Shown here: piece by piece, positions 1 through 8,528 of the stretch
Position numbering within the stretch: position 1 is the stretch's first letter
How the letters are laid out: every line of letters starts with the position of its first letter
Assembly: GCF_017874035.1 (NCBI RefSeq)
Contig: NZ_JAGGKV010000003.1
Location: 186,001 to 250,000, forward strand
Length of the DNA: 64,000 nucleotides
Reading direction: 5' to 3'
From: Paenibacillus aceris
Lineage (GTDB): Bacteria; Bacillota; Bacilli; Paenibacillales; NBRC-103111
Notes under the pieces: model-generated
What the model saw: only the letters and a program-made list of their open reading frames with translations
The model's database searches: none
Told to the model about the DNA's origin: nothing
Position numbers and translations under genes: made by a program

Positions 1-559
<559 letters not shown>

Positions 560-829
560 CTAACATTTCTATCATTCATTCAAGCATTCACGATCTTGCG
601 TTTCTCGTATGTAATAAACCTATATCTAGTAAGTAATATAAATCTTACCGTCCATCCATATCTAGCAAAACCACCGTTTCCTCGACAAAATAAACGGATT
701 TTCGCGAGCGTGAAAACGGCTGAAAACAGAGGTAAATCGGGACTTCACGCCGTATTACGCGGTATTTTCACTACGAATCTTGCTTATGTACAATTCGCTT
801 TTTCCCACGACATCTAGTTGATAGATTCA

Positions 830-873
830 AATTTATATCAATATATTGTGTTTGTCAACGTGTCATATGACAC
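830..873 (-). promoter_or_regulatory. nrdI promoter with NrdR-type box in the spacer and a flanking 14-bp palindrome
   Basis: On the minus strand TTGACA (858-853) and TAAATT (835-830) are 17 bp apart. The spacer holds TATCAATATATTGTGT (836-851), which matches the NrdR-box palindrome ACACAATATATTGTGT at 13 of 16 positions. Immediately upstream, 860-873 is a perfect palindrome, GTGTCATATGACAC. NrdR normally binds paired boxes; the second site here is unlike an NrdR box and its centre is only 23 bp away, so another regulator is possible. The transcript would have a leader from about 829 to 548 in which I recognise no riboswitch. The function is inferred from position and motif. Confidence 0.6.
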
Positions 874-1108
874 ATTTCTGCGCCCAGAATAGGCAAACCC
901 AGGCAGGGCGTGGCTCGGGAGGATTTGAAAAATAATTTTCATTTTAGACTTGAAATTTTCACATTTGTCGAAAGGAATAGGGCTTGGAATCTCCACACTC
1001 CCCCTACTAGATTTAGTTCCTCAGCCCATGAAAAAAAAGCCCGCCAAACCGTCTCAGAGGGCATCTTAAGACATTGTAAACGAAGAACTGACCATTCTAT
1101 TCCGAGAC

Positions 1109-1152
1109 AAAAAAAAGCTACTCACACGCACACGAGGGTGCCGTGAATAGCT
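1109..1152 (-). terminator. Rho-independent terminator after serC
   Basis: On the minus strand AGCTATTCAC pairs with GTGAGTAGCT, with an inner GCAC/GTGC pairing, and is followed by eight T residues (A-run 1109-1116). A weaker second candidate, a GCCC/GGGC hairpin with eight Ts, lies at about 1028-1066. In the rest of the 874-1108 gap I see no gene. Confidence 0.85.
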
Positions 1153-1175
1153 CATGAACAGCATTCGATTCGATG

Positions 1176-2264
1176 TTAACCGTTACGTTTGTGGAAATCA
1201 ATCATGAAATCTGCGAGCGCCTTGCAAGAAGCGTAAGGAACCGCATTGTACGTAGAGGCTCTCAAACCGCCTACACTGCGATGGCCTTTTAACCCGACAA
1301 ACCCGTTCTGCTCGGTTTCCTTGATGAACTTCTTCTCCAGCTCTTCATCCTGCAAACGGAAAGTAATATTCATCGCGGAACGGCTTCCTTTATCGACAGG
1401 ACCACGGTAGAAACCGCCGCTTTGATCAATTGCACTGTAGATCAAGCCTGATTTCTCCAGATTGTTTTTCTCGATAACAGCTAGTCCGCCTTGTTCCTGA
1501 ATCCATTTCAGCACGAGGTTCACCATATAGATGGAGTACACCGGCGGCGTATTATACAAGGAATTGTTTTTGCTGTGAATTTCATAACGAAGCATTGTCG
1601 GAATTGTTTTCGGCAGATCCTGCAGAAGATCTTCTTTAACGATAACAACGGTCACGCCGGAAGGACCTAGATTTTTTTGAGCGCCGGCATAAATCATGCC
1701 GAACTTCGAAACGTCAACAGGACGGCTCAAAATATCGCTGGACATATCCCCAATGAGCGGCACATTGCCAGTATCCGGGTAGCTTTGGAACTGAGCGCCT
1801 TCGATCGTCTCGTTGGACGTCAAGTGCAGGTAAGCGGAATCCGGGTGAATGTTGATCTCGCTCAGATCCGGAATTTTCATGAATTTATTTTCTTTGGAGG
1901 AGGCAGCAATCGCAACTTCCCCGAAGAGGCTTGCTTCCTGTACCGCTTTCTCTGCCCAAGCGCCAGTCAGCACATAGCTGCCTACTTTGCCCGGCTTTAA
2001 GAAATTCAGAGGAATCATAGCGAATTGGGAGCTTGCTCCGCCTTGCAGGAACTGAATTTGATACCCATCCGGAATAGCGAAAATTTGTTTTAATAATTGC
2101 TGTGTTTCATTATGTACTTGCTCATATTCCGCGCTGCGATGCGAAATTTCCATGATCGACATGCCGATGCCTTTAAATTCGACAAGTTCCTCTTGCGCTT
2201 TCTGCAAAACTTCGAGCGGTAATGCCGCAGGCCCTGCGTTAAAGTTATAGGCCCGATTTCCCAT
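1176..2264 (-). CDS. serC: Phosphoserine aminotransferase
   Basis: PLP-dependent class V aminotransferase of serine synthesis (3-phosphohydroxypyruvate plus glutamate to phosphoserine). The N-terminus RAYNFNAGPAALPLEVL is the SerC signature, IYAGAQKNLGPSGVTVV contains the PLP lysine, and the C-terminus holds GLKGHRSVGGLRAS. From the ATG at 2264 it has 362 residues, the normal family length. An in-frame GTG at 2276 would add four residues but sits only one base from the AAAGG ribosome site, so I chose the ATG. It has its own promoter and terminator. Confidence 0.95.
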   Translation of the reverse strand: MGNRAYNFNAGPAALPLEVLQKAQEELVEFKGIGMSIMEISHRSAEYEQVHNETQQLLKQIFAIPDGYQIQFLQGGASSQFAMIPLNFLKPGKVGSYVLTGAWAEKAVQEASLFGEVAIAASSKENKFMKIPDLSEINIHPDSAYLHLTSNETIEGAQFQSYPDTGNVPLIGDMSSDILSRPVDVSKFGMIYAGAQKNLGPSGVTVVIVKEDLLQDLPKTIPTMLRYEIHSKNNSLYNTPPVYSIYMVNLVLKWIQEQGGLAVIEKNNLEKSGLIYSAIDQSGGFYRGPVDKGSRSAMNITFRLQDEELEKKFIKETEQNGFVGLKGHRSVGGLRASTYNAVPYASCKALADFMIDFHKRNG

Positions 2265-2290
2265 GAATGACCACACCTTTGCTTTTGTAT

Positions 2291-2326
2291 TATCGCTATG
2301 ATAGCAATATTCTCCTCATGCATCAA
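2291..2326 (-). promoter_or_regulatory. serC promoter overlapped by an imperfect palindrome
   Basis: Minus-strand TTGATG (2326-2321) and TATCAT (2303-2298) are 17 bp apart. The -10 lies inside the near-palindrome TATCGCTATGATAGCAATA (2291-2309, two mismatches between arms), the kind of position a repressor would use. No regulator is known from the sequence. Confidence 0.5.
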
Positions 2327-2414
2327 GTAAAACCTTAGTTGGCAATGCTAGTTGAAGCAGGAAACCACAACCACGATACGGGTCAAAAAAAACGTAAAGG
2401 AGCCATTCGTTTTC

Positions 2415-3032
2415 ATGCATCCTTCCGAACATTCGACAAAAACGCTTTCAACACCATCCGACAAGCAACGGCTTTTTGTCGGCATCCAGCTCCCGCCTGA
2501 AGCCCAGCGGGAGCTCGCCCTATGGATGGGCAGCCTCCAGGAGGCACTGCCCTTCCAGAAGTGGACGCATCCGCAGGACGTCCACGTTACATTAAGCTTC
2601 CTCGGCGACACGTCCGCCGAGACAGCAGACGCGCTGGCGGGCGAGCTTCGCCAGCTTGCCGCAGCTGCGCTGCCGCTGACCCTACACGCCGACGGGCTCG
2701 GCGTGTTCGGACCTCCGGCAGCGCCGTCGGTGCTGTGGGCGGGCGTCGCCGGCGACCTGGACGCGCTGGCTGCGCTGCAGCGCGCGGTCGCGGGCGCCTG
2801 CGCCCGCCACGGCTTTCCGGCCGAGGCTCGCGCCTACCGGCCGCATCTCACGCTGGCCCGCCGCTACCGGCTAGCTGCGGGACCGTTCTCGCGCGCCGCC
2901 TTGGCGGCAGGCGCGCCTCCGGGCGGCCAGCCCGCGTGGCGGGTAGAGGACATTGTCCTCTACCGCAGCCACTTGGGCCGGTCGCCGGCGTATGAGCCGA
3001 TCGGTGTTTTCACTTTCGGCTCCGGCGTATAA
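2415..3032 (+). CDS. thpR: RNA 2',3'-cyclic phosphodiesterase (ThpR/LigT family)
   Basis: A 2H phosphoesterase with both HxTL motifs: HVTLSFLG in the N-terminal half and HLTLARRY in the C-terminal half. The family opens 2',3'-cyclic phosphates and was first described as 2'-5' RNA ligase. The domain starts at RLFVGIQLPPEAQ, about 20 residues after the ATG at 2415, which follows AAAGGAG with a rather long spacing of 12 nt; a TTG at 2352 would give a longer form without a ribosome site. The last two thirds is strikingly G+C-rich compared with every neighbour and rich in Ala, Gly and Arg. Confidence 0.88.
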   Translation: MHPSEHSTKTLSTPSDKQRLFVGIQLPPEAQRELALWMGSLQEALPFQKWTHPQDVHVTLSFLGDTSAETADALAGELRQLAAAALPLTLHADGLGVFGPPAAPSVLWAGVAGDLDALAALQRAVAGACARHGFPAEARAYRPHLTLARRYRLAAGPFSRAALAAGAPPGGQPAWRVEDIVLYRSHLGRSPAYEPIGVFTFGSGV

Positions 3033-3250
3033 TTTCCATTATTTTCACAAATAATGTGTAAACTTTCATTTTTAAGTTTGTCTTTAACGGTACAAAACTG
3101 GTCAGCATAGACCCTACATCCTCTTCATTGGCGTAGCCATTGGTGACGGTATGGCTCGCATTAGATGAGTCCGAAATGAAACTGTCGAGATTCCGGCGAT
3201 ATGAAAGACCTGACGGATGACTGGATTGCGATTTGGCGGACTTTTTTACT

Positions 3251-3285
3251 GGGATGGGATGGGATGGGATGGGATGGGATGGGAT
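3251..3285 (+). repeat. Seven tandem GGGAT units (G-quadruplex-type tract)
   Basis: GGGAT is repeated seven times without a break, then decays into GCGATGCGC. Seven G3 runs with two-base loops meet the usual pattern for an intramolecular G-quadruplex on the plus strand. It lies in a gene-free stretch (3033-3630). That gap also holds a short ATTATTT/AAATAAT inverted repeat just after thpR (about 3039-3056) and the nested repeats at 3302-3482. Confidence 0.9.
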
Positions 3286-3301
3286 GCGATGCGCCTAAAC
3301 A

Positions 3302-3482
3302 GGGGAACTATGATCCTCTATTTACAGTGATATTCAAGCGTCTGGCAGCCAAAGGGAACTACGGTCCACTATTGCGCCAAAATTGGCTTAATTCTAGCTT
3401 ATCAAGGCATATAAGACCCTACAGTTCCCACTGACATCAAAAATCGCCAATTTTCGCTCAAATAGCGCCTTGAAGTTCCCCT
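3302..3482. repeat. Nested inverted repeats built on GGGAACT
   Basis: Four related copies start with GGGAACT: two on the plus strand (3303-3323 and 3354-3373) and two on the minus strand (3429 and 3480 reading leftwards). The inner pair forms a hairpin-capable unit of about 76 bp (GGGAACTACGGTC facing GACCCTACAGTTCCC); the outer pair brackets it (AGGGGAACT facing AGTTCCCCT). The 14-mer GGGAACTAYGGTCC recurs at 50278. There is no ORF with coding character inside. This resembles a small non-coding repetitive element rather than an insertion sequence. Confidence 0.7.
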
Positions 3483-3630
3483 AAGATCAAGCGTTAATAT
3501 AAGGCGCTGTCAAGATCACATAGGCCGTCTAAAAGCAGACAGAACATTCTTCTTTCGGGACAGCCCCTTTATTTAGAGCAGTTGCTTTCAACTGCCCCCT
3601 ATACATTCAAGATAGCAAGGAGGAAGCCAC

Positions 3631-4491
3631 GTGCCAAATGCGTATGAAGTCATTGTACGTACCTTATTAGCGGTTGTCGTGTTGTTCATCATGACCAAAA
3701 TACTTGGAAAAAGACAAGTTTCTCAGCTTTCCCTGTTCGAATACATCACAGGCATTACTATCGGAAACCTGGCTGGATCCATTTCATTGGACATCGAATC
3801 GAAGTGGTATCTTGGCATGATTTCGTTAACGGTTTGGATCGCCTGTTCGTTAGGCATCGAATTTTTACAGCTTAAAAGTAAAACAATGCGCGATTTTATT
3901 GACAGTAAAGCGACCGTACTCATTAGAGACGGAAAGGTTTTGGAAGATAATTTGAAAAAAGAACGACTCACCACGGATGAACTCATGGAGCAGCTGCGCA
4001 AGCGGTCGGTTTTCAAAGTGGCGGATGTTGAATTTGCGATTATGGAGCCTAGTGGAGAGATTAACGTTTTGCTCCATCGTGAATATTTGCCGCTTACTGC
4101 GAAACATCTGGGCCTCAAGGTTGCACCCGAGAAAGAGCCTCAGGCCGTCATCATGGATGGCGAAATTATGGATGAAGCTCTAGCTGCCTTAGGGTTTAAC
4201 CGGGGATGGCTAAAAACGGAGTTGGACAAGGTCGGAGTAACCGTTGAGAATGTATTTTTCGGTCAGGTGGACTCATACGGCCAATTGTATGTGGATTTAT
4301 ATGACGATAAAATCAATGTCCCTGTACCACAGGAAAAAGCTACCCTGTTCGCAAACCTAAAACAGTGCGAAGCGGATCTGATGCTGTACGGGCTTACGAC
4401 GAATAATAAGGATGCTAAAGCGATGTATGAGCAGTGCTCCAAGAAAATGGAGGACATCCTTGAGCAGCTGAAGCCGATCCTGATGCGTTAA
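3631..4491 (+). CDS. DUF421 (YetF-type) membrane protein
   Basis: A 286-residue protein with about three hydrophobic segments in the first 80 residues, including the family-typical KILGKRQVSQLSLFEYITGITIGN region, followed by a soluble domain of about 200 residues. This is the DUF421 layout seen in Bacillus YetF and relatives, several of which are spore or envelope proteins of unclear biochemistry. The start is GTG at 3631, seven bases after AAGGAGG. It stands alone between the repeat region and a bidirectional terminator. Confidence 0.88.
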   Translation: MPNAYEVIVRTLLAVVVLFIMTKILGKRQVSQLSLFEYITGITIGNLAGSISLDIESKWYLGMISLTVWIACSLGIEFLQLKSKTMRDFIDSKATVLIRDGKVLEDNLKKERLTTDELMEQLRKRSVFKVADVEFAIMEPSGEINVLLHREYLPLTAKHLGLKVAPEKEPQAVIMDGEIMDEALAALGFNRGWLKTELDKVGVTVENVFFGQVDSYGQLYVDLYDDKINVPVPQEKATLFANLKQCEADLMLYGLTTNNKDAKAMYEQCSKKMEDILEQLKPILMR

Positions 4492-4493
4492 AT

Positions 4494-4538
4494 AAAGGGG
4501 CAATCATCCACGCAGCTTCTACGCGATAATTGCCCCTT
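4494..4538. terminator. Bidirectional hairpin terminator between convergent genes
   Basis: AAGGGGCAAT pairs with ATTGCCCCTT, with further pairing inside, between the stop codons of the DUF421 gene (plus) and the Nudix gene (minus). The T-tracts are modest on both sides. Confidence 0.8.
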
Positions 4539-4543
4539 GGCTT

Positions 4544-5167
4544 TTAATCCAGCAGCACCTGATCTGCTCCCTGGCCGCGTGCAAGCTCAAACATCCGCAG
4601 CACCTGCTCGGCGGTGTTCCGTTCGATCGAAAGCGGCGGCAGCTCGCTTTCGCCGAAAAACCCGACCTCGGTCGTTTCCAGACCGGCTTCGAGCGCCACC
4701 CCGCCCACCAACTCGCACAAGATGAATATCTTGTATACGTAGTTGGGCGAGGGCGGATGCGCATGGCGCTTCTTATCCAGAACCGCCAGCAAACGTACGG
4801 GCTTGACGTCGTAGCCTGCCTCCTCGCGAGTCTCCTTAACGGCAACCTCGGATGGCGTGTAGCCGATATCCGCCCAGCCCCCCGGCAATGCCCAAGCACC
4901 GTCGGTTCTTTCCTTCACAAGCAGCAGCTTATTCTCCTTCAGGACAACAGTCCGAATATCGACCTTCGGCGTCTGGTACCCCGTATCGCTGGCGAATAAT
5001 TCCGTCACTTTGTCAATCGGGGTGTCTGTGAAGTAACTCATCATCTTCACGCTGATCTTGCGAAGCGCCTCATAGCGTTCCAAATCGTAGCCATTCTCGC
5101 CATAGGCAAGCCCAGCCTGACTAATTGCTTGAATTTCTTTAGCCCAATGCAGCCACGGTATATTCAT
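4544..5167 (-). CDS. Nudix hydrolase with N-terminal Nudix_hydro_N domain
   Basis: A 207-residue protein. Residues about 1-65 (WLHWAKEIQAISQAGLAY and onward) match the helical domain that precedes a class of Nudix hydrolases acting on ADP-ribose-like or CDP-alcohol substrates; the Nudix fold follows (VDIRTVVLKENKLLLVKE, WALPGGWADIG). The Nudix box reads GWADIGY...KETREEAGY: the EE pair of the metal site is kept, but the first box Glu is Tyr and the usual Arg is Lys. The ATG at 5167 overlaps the mug stop by four bases (ATGA), so the pair is one operon. The substrate cannot be told from sequence. Confidence 0.85.
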   Translation of the reverse strand: MNIPWLHWAKEIQAISQAGLAYGENGYDLERYEALRKISVKMMSYFTDTPIDKVTELFASDTGYQTPKVDIRTVVLKENKLLLVKERTDGAWALPGGWADIGYTPSEVAVKETREEAGYDVKPVRLLAVLDKKRHAHPPSPNYVYKIFILCELVGGVALEAGLETTEVGFFGESELPPLSIERNTAEQVLRMFELARGQGADQVLLD

Positions 5168-5691
5168 CCTTTTTCCATCTCCATCCCGATAAATGTCTTG
5201 ATTCCGCGATAGATAGCGACCATTTCCTCCAGTTTCATCCGAACGAGCCCGCTGGAAGACGGGCAAACATATTCGACAACGCCCTCTACGATAGGGTCCA
5301 ACTGGCTGCCCCATTGCATGCCTCTGCGACCGCTGTACTGCTCGTAAACCCCCTTGCCCACAAAACATACAACGCGCGGCCGGTATTTCTGAATTTTTTC
5401 TCTTAAAATCAAACGGCCTTCCCGATATTCCTCAGGTGTGATTTCAGCAGCCGTCAGAGAGGGTCTTGCTACGATATTCGTAAACCCATAGCCAAGTTCA
5501 AGCAAATCTTGATCTTCTTGAGGCTTGTAAAGCCGGGGCGTTAATCCTGACTGGTACAAAATGCGATAAAACCGGTTGTTCGGATTCGCATAGTGATGGC
5601 CGGTTTCACCGGATCGTATACTTGGGTTATATCCAACGAAAAGGATGTGCAAATGCTCCTGCAAGTGATCCGAAATCGGCGCAATCTCCAT
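5164..5691 (-). CDS. mug: G/U mismatch-specific DNA glycosylase (Mug/TDG family)
   Basis: A 175-residue base-excision repair enzyme that removes uracil or ethenocytosine from mispairs. Visible motifs are VGYNPSIRSG, with the catalytic Asn of the GxNP loop, YANPNNRFYRIL, and CPSSSGLVR, the counterpart of the NPSGLSR wedge of E. coli Mug. Length matches the family. The ATG at 5691 follows a strong AAAGGAGGG site. It is cotranscribed with the downstream Nudix hydrolase through a 4-bp overlap, a combination that would pair base excision with nucleotide clean-up (inference). Confidence 0.92.
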   Translation of the reverse strand: MEIAPISDHLQEHLHILFVGYNPSIRSGETGHHYANPNNRFYRILYQSGLTPRLYKPQEDQDLLELGYGFTNIVARPSLTAAEITPEEYREGRLILREKIQKYRPRVVCFVGKGVYEQYSGRRGMQWGSQLDPIVEGVVEYVCPSSSGLVRMKLEEMVAIYRGIKTFIGMEMEKG

Positions 5692-5826
5692 CCTTCCAGC
5701 CCTCCTTTCCTTTCGATTAACGAAGACTTCGCCTTTTCTATTAGGTTACCATGAATTGTAAATAAAGAAAAACGCGAATGACTGCCTAGGTACAGCTGAG
5801 AGCCCTGTCCTCTTCGGGAACAACAA

Positions 5827-5856
5827 AGCCGAAGCATCGCGCTCCGGCTCTTTTTT
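5827..5856. terminator. Terminator after DUF1501 gene
   Basis: AGCCGAAGC pairs with GCTCCGGCT (one G-U). Read on plus it ends in six Ts; on minus it is followed by TTTGTTGTT directly after the DUF1501 stop at 5855. Confidence 0.75.
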
Positions 5857-7099
5857 ATATAAACTTCAATGATTCATATGGTTTTCCAATCACGGCCGTG
5901 ACATCGCCTTTTAACCAGTGATCGACTATGGTGCTGTACACGGAACGGAAATCCACCTCGTATTTCAAATCCCCATTATCCAAGCTGCTTAGACTCGGGT
6001 ATGCCCCATAGAGACCGCCCTTCACTTTCCCGCCTATGACAAACATCGGAGCCGCCGTTCCGTGGTCAGTGCCCCCGCTCCCATTTTCCTTCACACGACG
6101 CCCAAATTCGGAAAACATCATAATCGCAACCCGGTTGTGCAAACCCTGCGCCTCCAAGTCCTTGTAAAAAGCTGCAAGACCCTCATCTACCTGCGTCAAA
6201 ACCCTTGCATGCTGCGCCTTTTCGTCAGCATGATCATCAAAACCGCCGATTTGAACATTGAATACTCTTGTACCTGATTTCCCCGCTAGCAGTTTGGCTA
6301 CTAATTGAAGATCACTGGCAAAATTCGTTTTGGGATACTCAATCTTATTCGCGTAAGAAGCTGTTAACGATTGAATGGCTTCAACGCTTTTGTAAGCTTC
6401 ATACCCCCGTCCCGAAACGACACGCAGCTGTTCTACTTGATTCTGAGCGCCTCCGTACATGTCCATAAATGCTTTGGATATCCGGTTTTTGTCCATCATC
6501 GCAGTCTTCGGATCGATCACATGATACGAGTCCAGCGATTGAATCACAGGAAAATTCATCTTTTCCGAGGCAAAAGCTTTGCTGCCTGCTGCGCCAACCT
6601 GAACCGCTTTGAGCGGGTTATTGCTATCGCGTAAAGAAGACTCCACATAGCGGGCCAGCCAACCGCTCCTGCTTATTTTCGCCGGCTCGGCCGTCTGCCA
6701 AATTTCCATGGACCGGAAATGAGAGTGATCGGGCTCCGGGTAGCCTACGCCTTGAATGACCGCCATGTTCCCGTTCTTGTATAGTGCAGCGAGCCCTTTA
6801 AGACTGGGGTGCAGGCCCACCTGATTATCTAGGGCGAGTATTTCCTTCTGCTGGTAGGACAATGTTGGCCTTGAATCATAATAGATGCCTTGCCCATACG
6901 GAATGAGTGTGTTCATGCCATCGTTGCCTCCGCTCAGCTGTACAACAACCAAGACAGGCTCATCAACATCGTCCTCGACTGCCCCGGCAAAAATCGACTT
7001 GCCGGTTTCCGTAAATAAAATCCCTCCTAGGCTTAGAGTCGCAAACATCGCCGTACCTTTCAGCAGAAATTCCCTTCTCGATAACTTCAATACATTCAC
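5855..7099 (-). CDS. DUF1501 protein with Tat signal
   Basis: A 414-residue protein of the DUF1501 family, distantly related to sulfatase/alkaline-phosphatase-type folds. Residues 7-13 (SRREFLL), followed by a hydrophobic stretch, are a twin-arginine export signal. The start of the mature domain, VLVVVQLSGGNDGMNTLIPY, is the family signature; the C-terminal half has MFSEFGRRVKENGSGGTDHGTAAPMFVIGG. The ATG at 7099 is four bases from AGGAGG and ten bases after the DUF1800 stop, so it is the second gene of a two-gene unit. Its chemistry is not established; the pairing with DUF1800 is widespread. Confidence 0.9.
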   Translation of the reverse strand: MNVLKLSRREFLLKGTAMFATLSLGGILFTETGKSIFAGAVEDDVDEPVLVVVQLSGGNDGMNTLIPYGQGIYYDSRPTLSYQQKEILALDNQVGLHPSLKGLAALYKNGNMAVIQGVGYPEPDHSHFRSMEIWQTAEPAKISRSGWLARYVESSLRDSNNPLKAVQVGAAGSKAFASEKMNFPVIQSLDSYHVIDPKTAMMDKNRISKAFMDMYGGAQNQVEQLRVVSGRGYEAYKSVEAIQSLTASYANKIEYPKTNFASDLQLVAKLLAGKSGTRVFNVQIGGFDDHADEKAQHARVLTQVDEGLAAFYKDLEAQGLHNRVAIMMFSEFGRRVKENGSGGTDHGTAAPMFVIGGKVKGGLYGAYPSLSSLDNGDLKYEVDFRSVYSTIVDHWLKGDVTAVIGKPYESLKFI

Positions 7100-7105
7100 C
7101 TCCTG

Positions 7106-8422
7106 TTATTTCATTTGAGCTTCCGGACTGATCAAGATGAGTTGAAGCAAACCCCGCAAGCCAGCGTTCTTCATCTTTGCATGTACGACGGTGTCTTCCA
7201 CATAGCCGCTTATCCCCTGAAGCGTCTTATCGGACAAATTCGTGATTCCCAGACGCTCGCTCCACAACTTCACCCACTCCTCTGAAAGCTGGGGCCGCTG
7301 AGGCGTTAGCTCCGGCGACACCAGCTTCTTGCCGGTTATTTGCATGGTAATGGACTCTGCGAACTGATACCTCGCGAGCAGCAAGTTTGTATTCAGCCAT
7401 GAGGTTCCGCCTCTCCAACCCGCCACATCAGGCGGGGAAAAGAGCTCCTGCCCCATTCTCCTCATCGCTTGCGCATGTCCCTTGGCAACAGTTACTTTCA
7501 ACATTTTGAGAATGCCTGCCACGTAATCAGCCGGTGTCTTAATGAGAGATAATCGTAGCGCTGGATTGTAGAAATCGTCTGACAGAAACAGCTCCGACAG
7601 AACTTCTCCGATTGTAGCCTTCTCTGCAATGTGCCCTGCCACTTGCTGTACCCAGCTTTCGGAGGGATTGTCCGCAGCAAAGTATGTCAGCAGCTTCGCG
7701 GCCAAAAACGTTGTCAGCGACTTCTGATGAAAAATAACATCAATGGCCTCATCGCTACCCAAATTCCCTGTCTCTCCAAGCAGTGTTTTCGTATCATTGT
7801 CATGTTGTTTGGAATTGAATGCTACTTTATTTTCCTTCTCGCTATAAGTCCACCCCGTGAAAGCGCGAGCTGCTTCCTTCACATCCGTTTCCGAATAGTG
7901 GCCAATTCCAAGTGTAAAAAGCTCCATAACTTCGCGGGCGTAGTTCTCATTCGGCTTATTTTTCTTATTGCGGTTCACATCCAGCCAAATCATCATAGCC
8001 GGATCTTTGCCTACAGCGAGTACAAGCTCCTTAAAGCTGCCTAGCGCATGGTTGCGGAACAACGTATTTTGCTGAACCATCAGCGTGACATCTTTCACTT
8101 TATAATTTGCCGTTGCAAAATGCCCGTGCCAAAACAACGTCATTTTCTCAACAAGCGGCGCGCTGGAATTCACCATCCGGTATAACCAGTACATTTGCTG
8201 ATCAGCCAGCTGTAATGGATCTAGAGACTTCTTGCCTTCTGCATGTAGTTGCTCAAATGGTGTCAGCGGTGCCGTTTCGATCAACGCTTCGCCAGCAATA
8301 AGCCGTCGCACCGTTTCCTCGCGCCCGAGCGCTACACAGGCGTTAACTTCTTCCGTTGTCGAGCCAAATCCGGCACGAAGCAATAAATGAACAACTTCCT
8401 TGTTCGTCCAAGTTATTCCCAT
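7106..8422 (-). CDS. DUF1800 family protein
   Basis: A 438-residue protein with DUF1800 hallmarks: the LLRAGFG start, MTLFWHGHFATA, and NENYAREVMELFTLGIGHYSE followed by EAARAFTGW. DUF1800 and DUF1501 genes occur side by side in many bacteria, and the partner here carries a Tat signal; this protein has no clear signal peptide. The ATG at 8422 follows GGAGGGAGATC. Transcription runs in the same direction as the biotin operon, but a terminator lies in between. No function is assigned. Confidence 0.88.
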   Translation of the reverse strand: MGITWTNKEVVHLLLRAGFGSTTEEVNACVALGREETVRRLIAGEALIETAPLTPFEQLHAEGKKSLDPLQLADQQMYWLYRMVNSSAPLVEKMTLFWHGHFATANYKVKDVTLMVQQNTLFRNHALGSFKELVLAVGKDPAMMIWLDVNRNKKNKPNENYAREVMELFTLGIGHYSETDVKEAARAFTGWTYSEKENKVAFNSKQHDNDTKTLLGETGNLGSDEAIDVIFHQKSLTTFLAAKLLTYFAADNPSESWVQQVAGHIAEKATIGEVLSELFLSDDFYNPALRLSLIKTPADYVAGILKMLKVTVAKGHAQAMRRMGQELFSPPDVAGWRGGTSWLNTNLLLARYQFAESITMQITGKKLVSPELTPQRPQLSEEWVKLWSERLGITNLSDKTLQGISGYVEDTVVHAKMKNAGLRGLLQLILISPEAQMK

Positions 8423-8481
8423 GATCTCCCTCCAGGCCTAATTTTCCATACTTTAGCACATAGATGTGTCAAAAGTGTGTA

Positions 8482-8528
8482 GAAAAAAACAAAAGATAGA
8501 GACATCAGACTCTGTCCGATTCTCTATC
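8482..8528 (-). terminator. Terminator of the biotin operon, overlapping the bioC 3' end
   Basis: On the minus strand GATAGAGA pairs with TCTCTATC and is followed by TTTTGTTTTTTTC. The left arm (8528-8521) is inside the last codons of bioC. Confidence 0.85.

Noticed and set aside
2522-2995. 157-codon open frame inside thpR on the plus strand
   Set aside because: It is a +1 shadow caused by the high G+C content; the Arg/Gly-rich product has no motif, whereas the thpR frame has both HxTL motifs.
3201-3434. Open frame across the GGGAT tract and the GGGAACT repeats
   Set aside because: The product is a translated repeat (GWDGM) followed by repeat sequence; no ribosome site.
3251-3482. CRISPR-like repeats
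   Set aside because: The pentamers have no spacers and the GGGAACT copies differ in orientation and spacing; no cas genes in the window.
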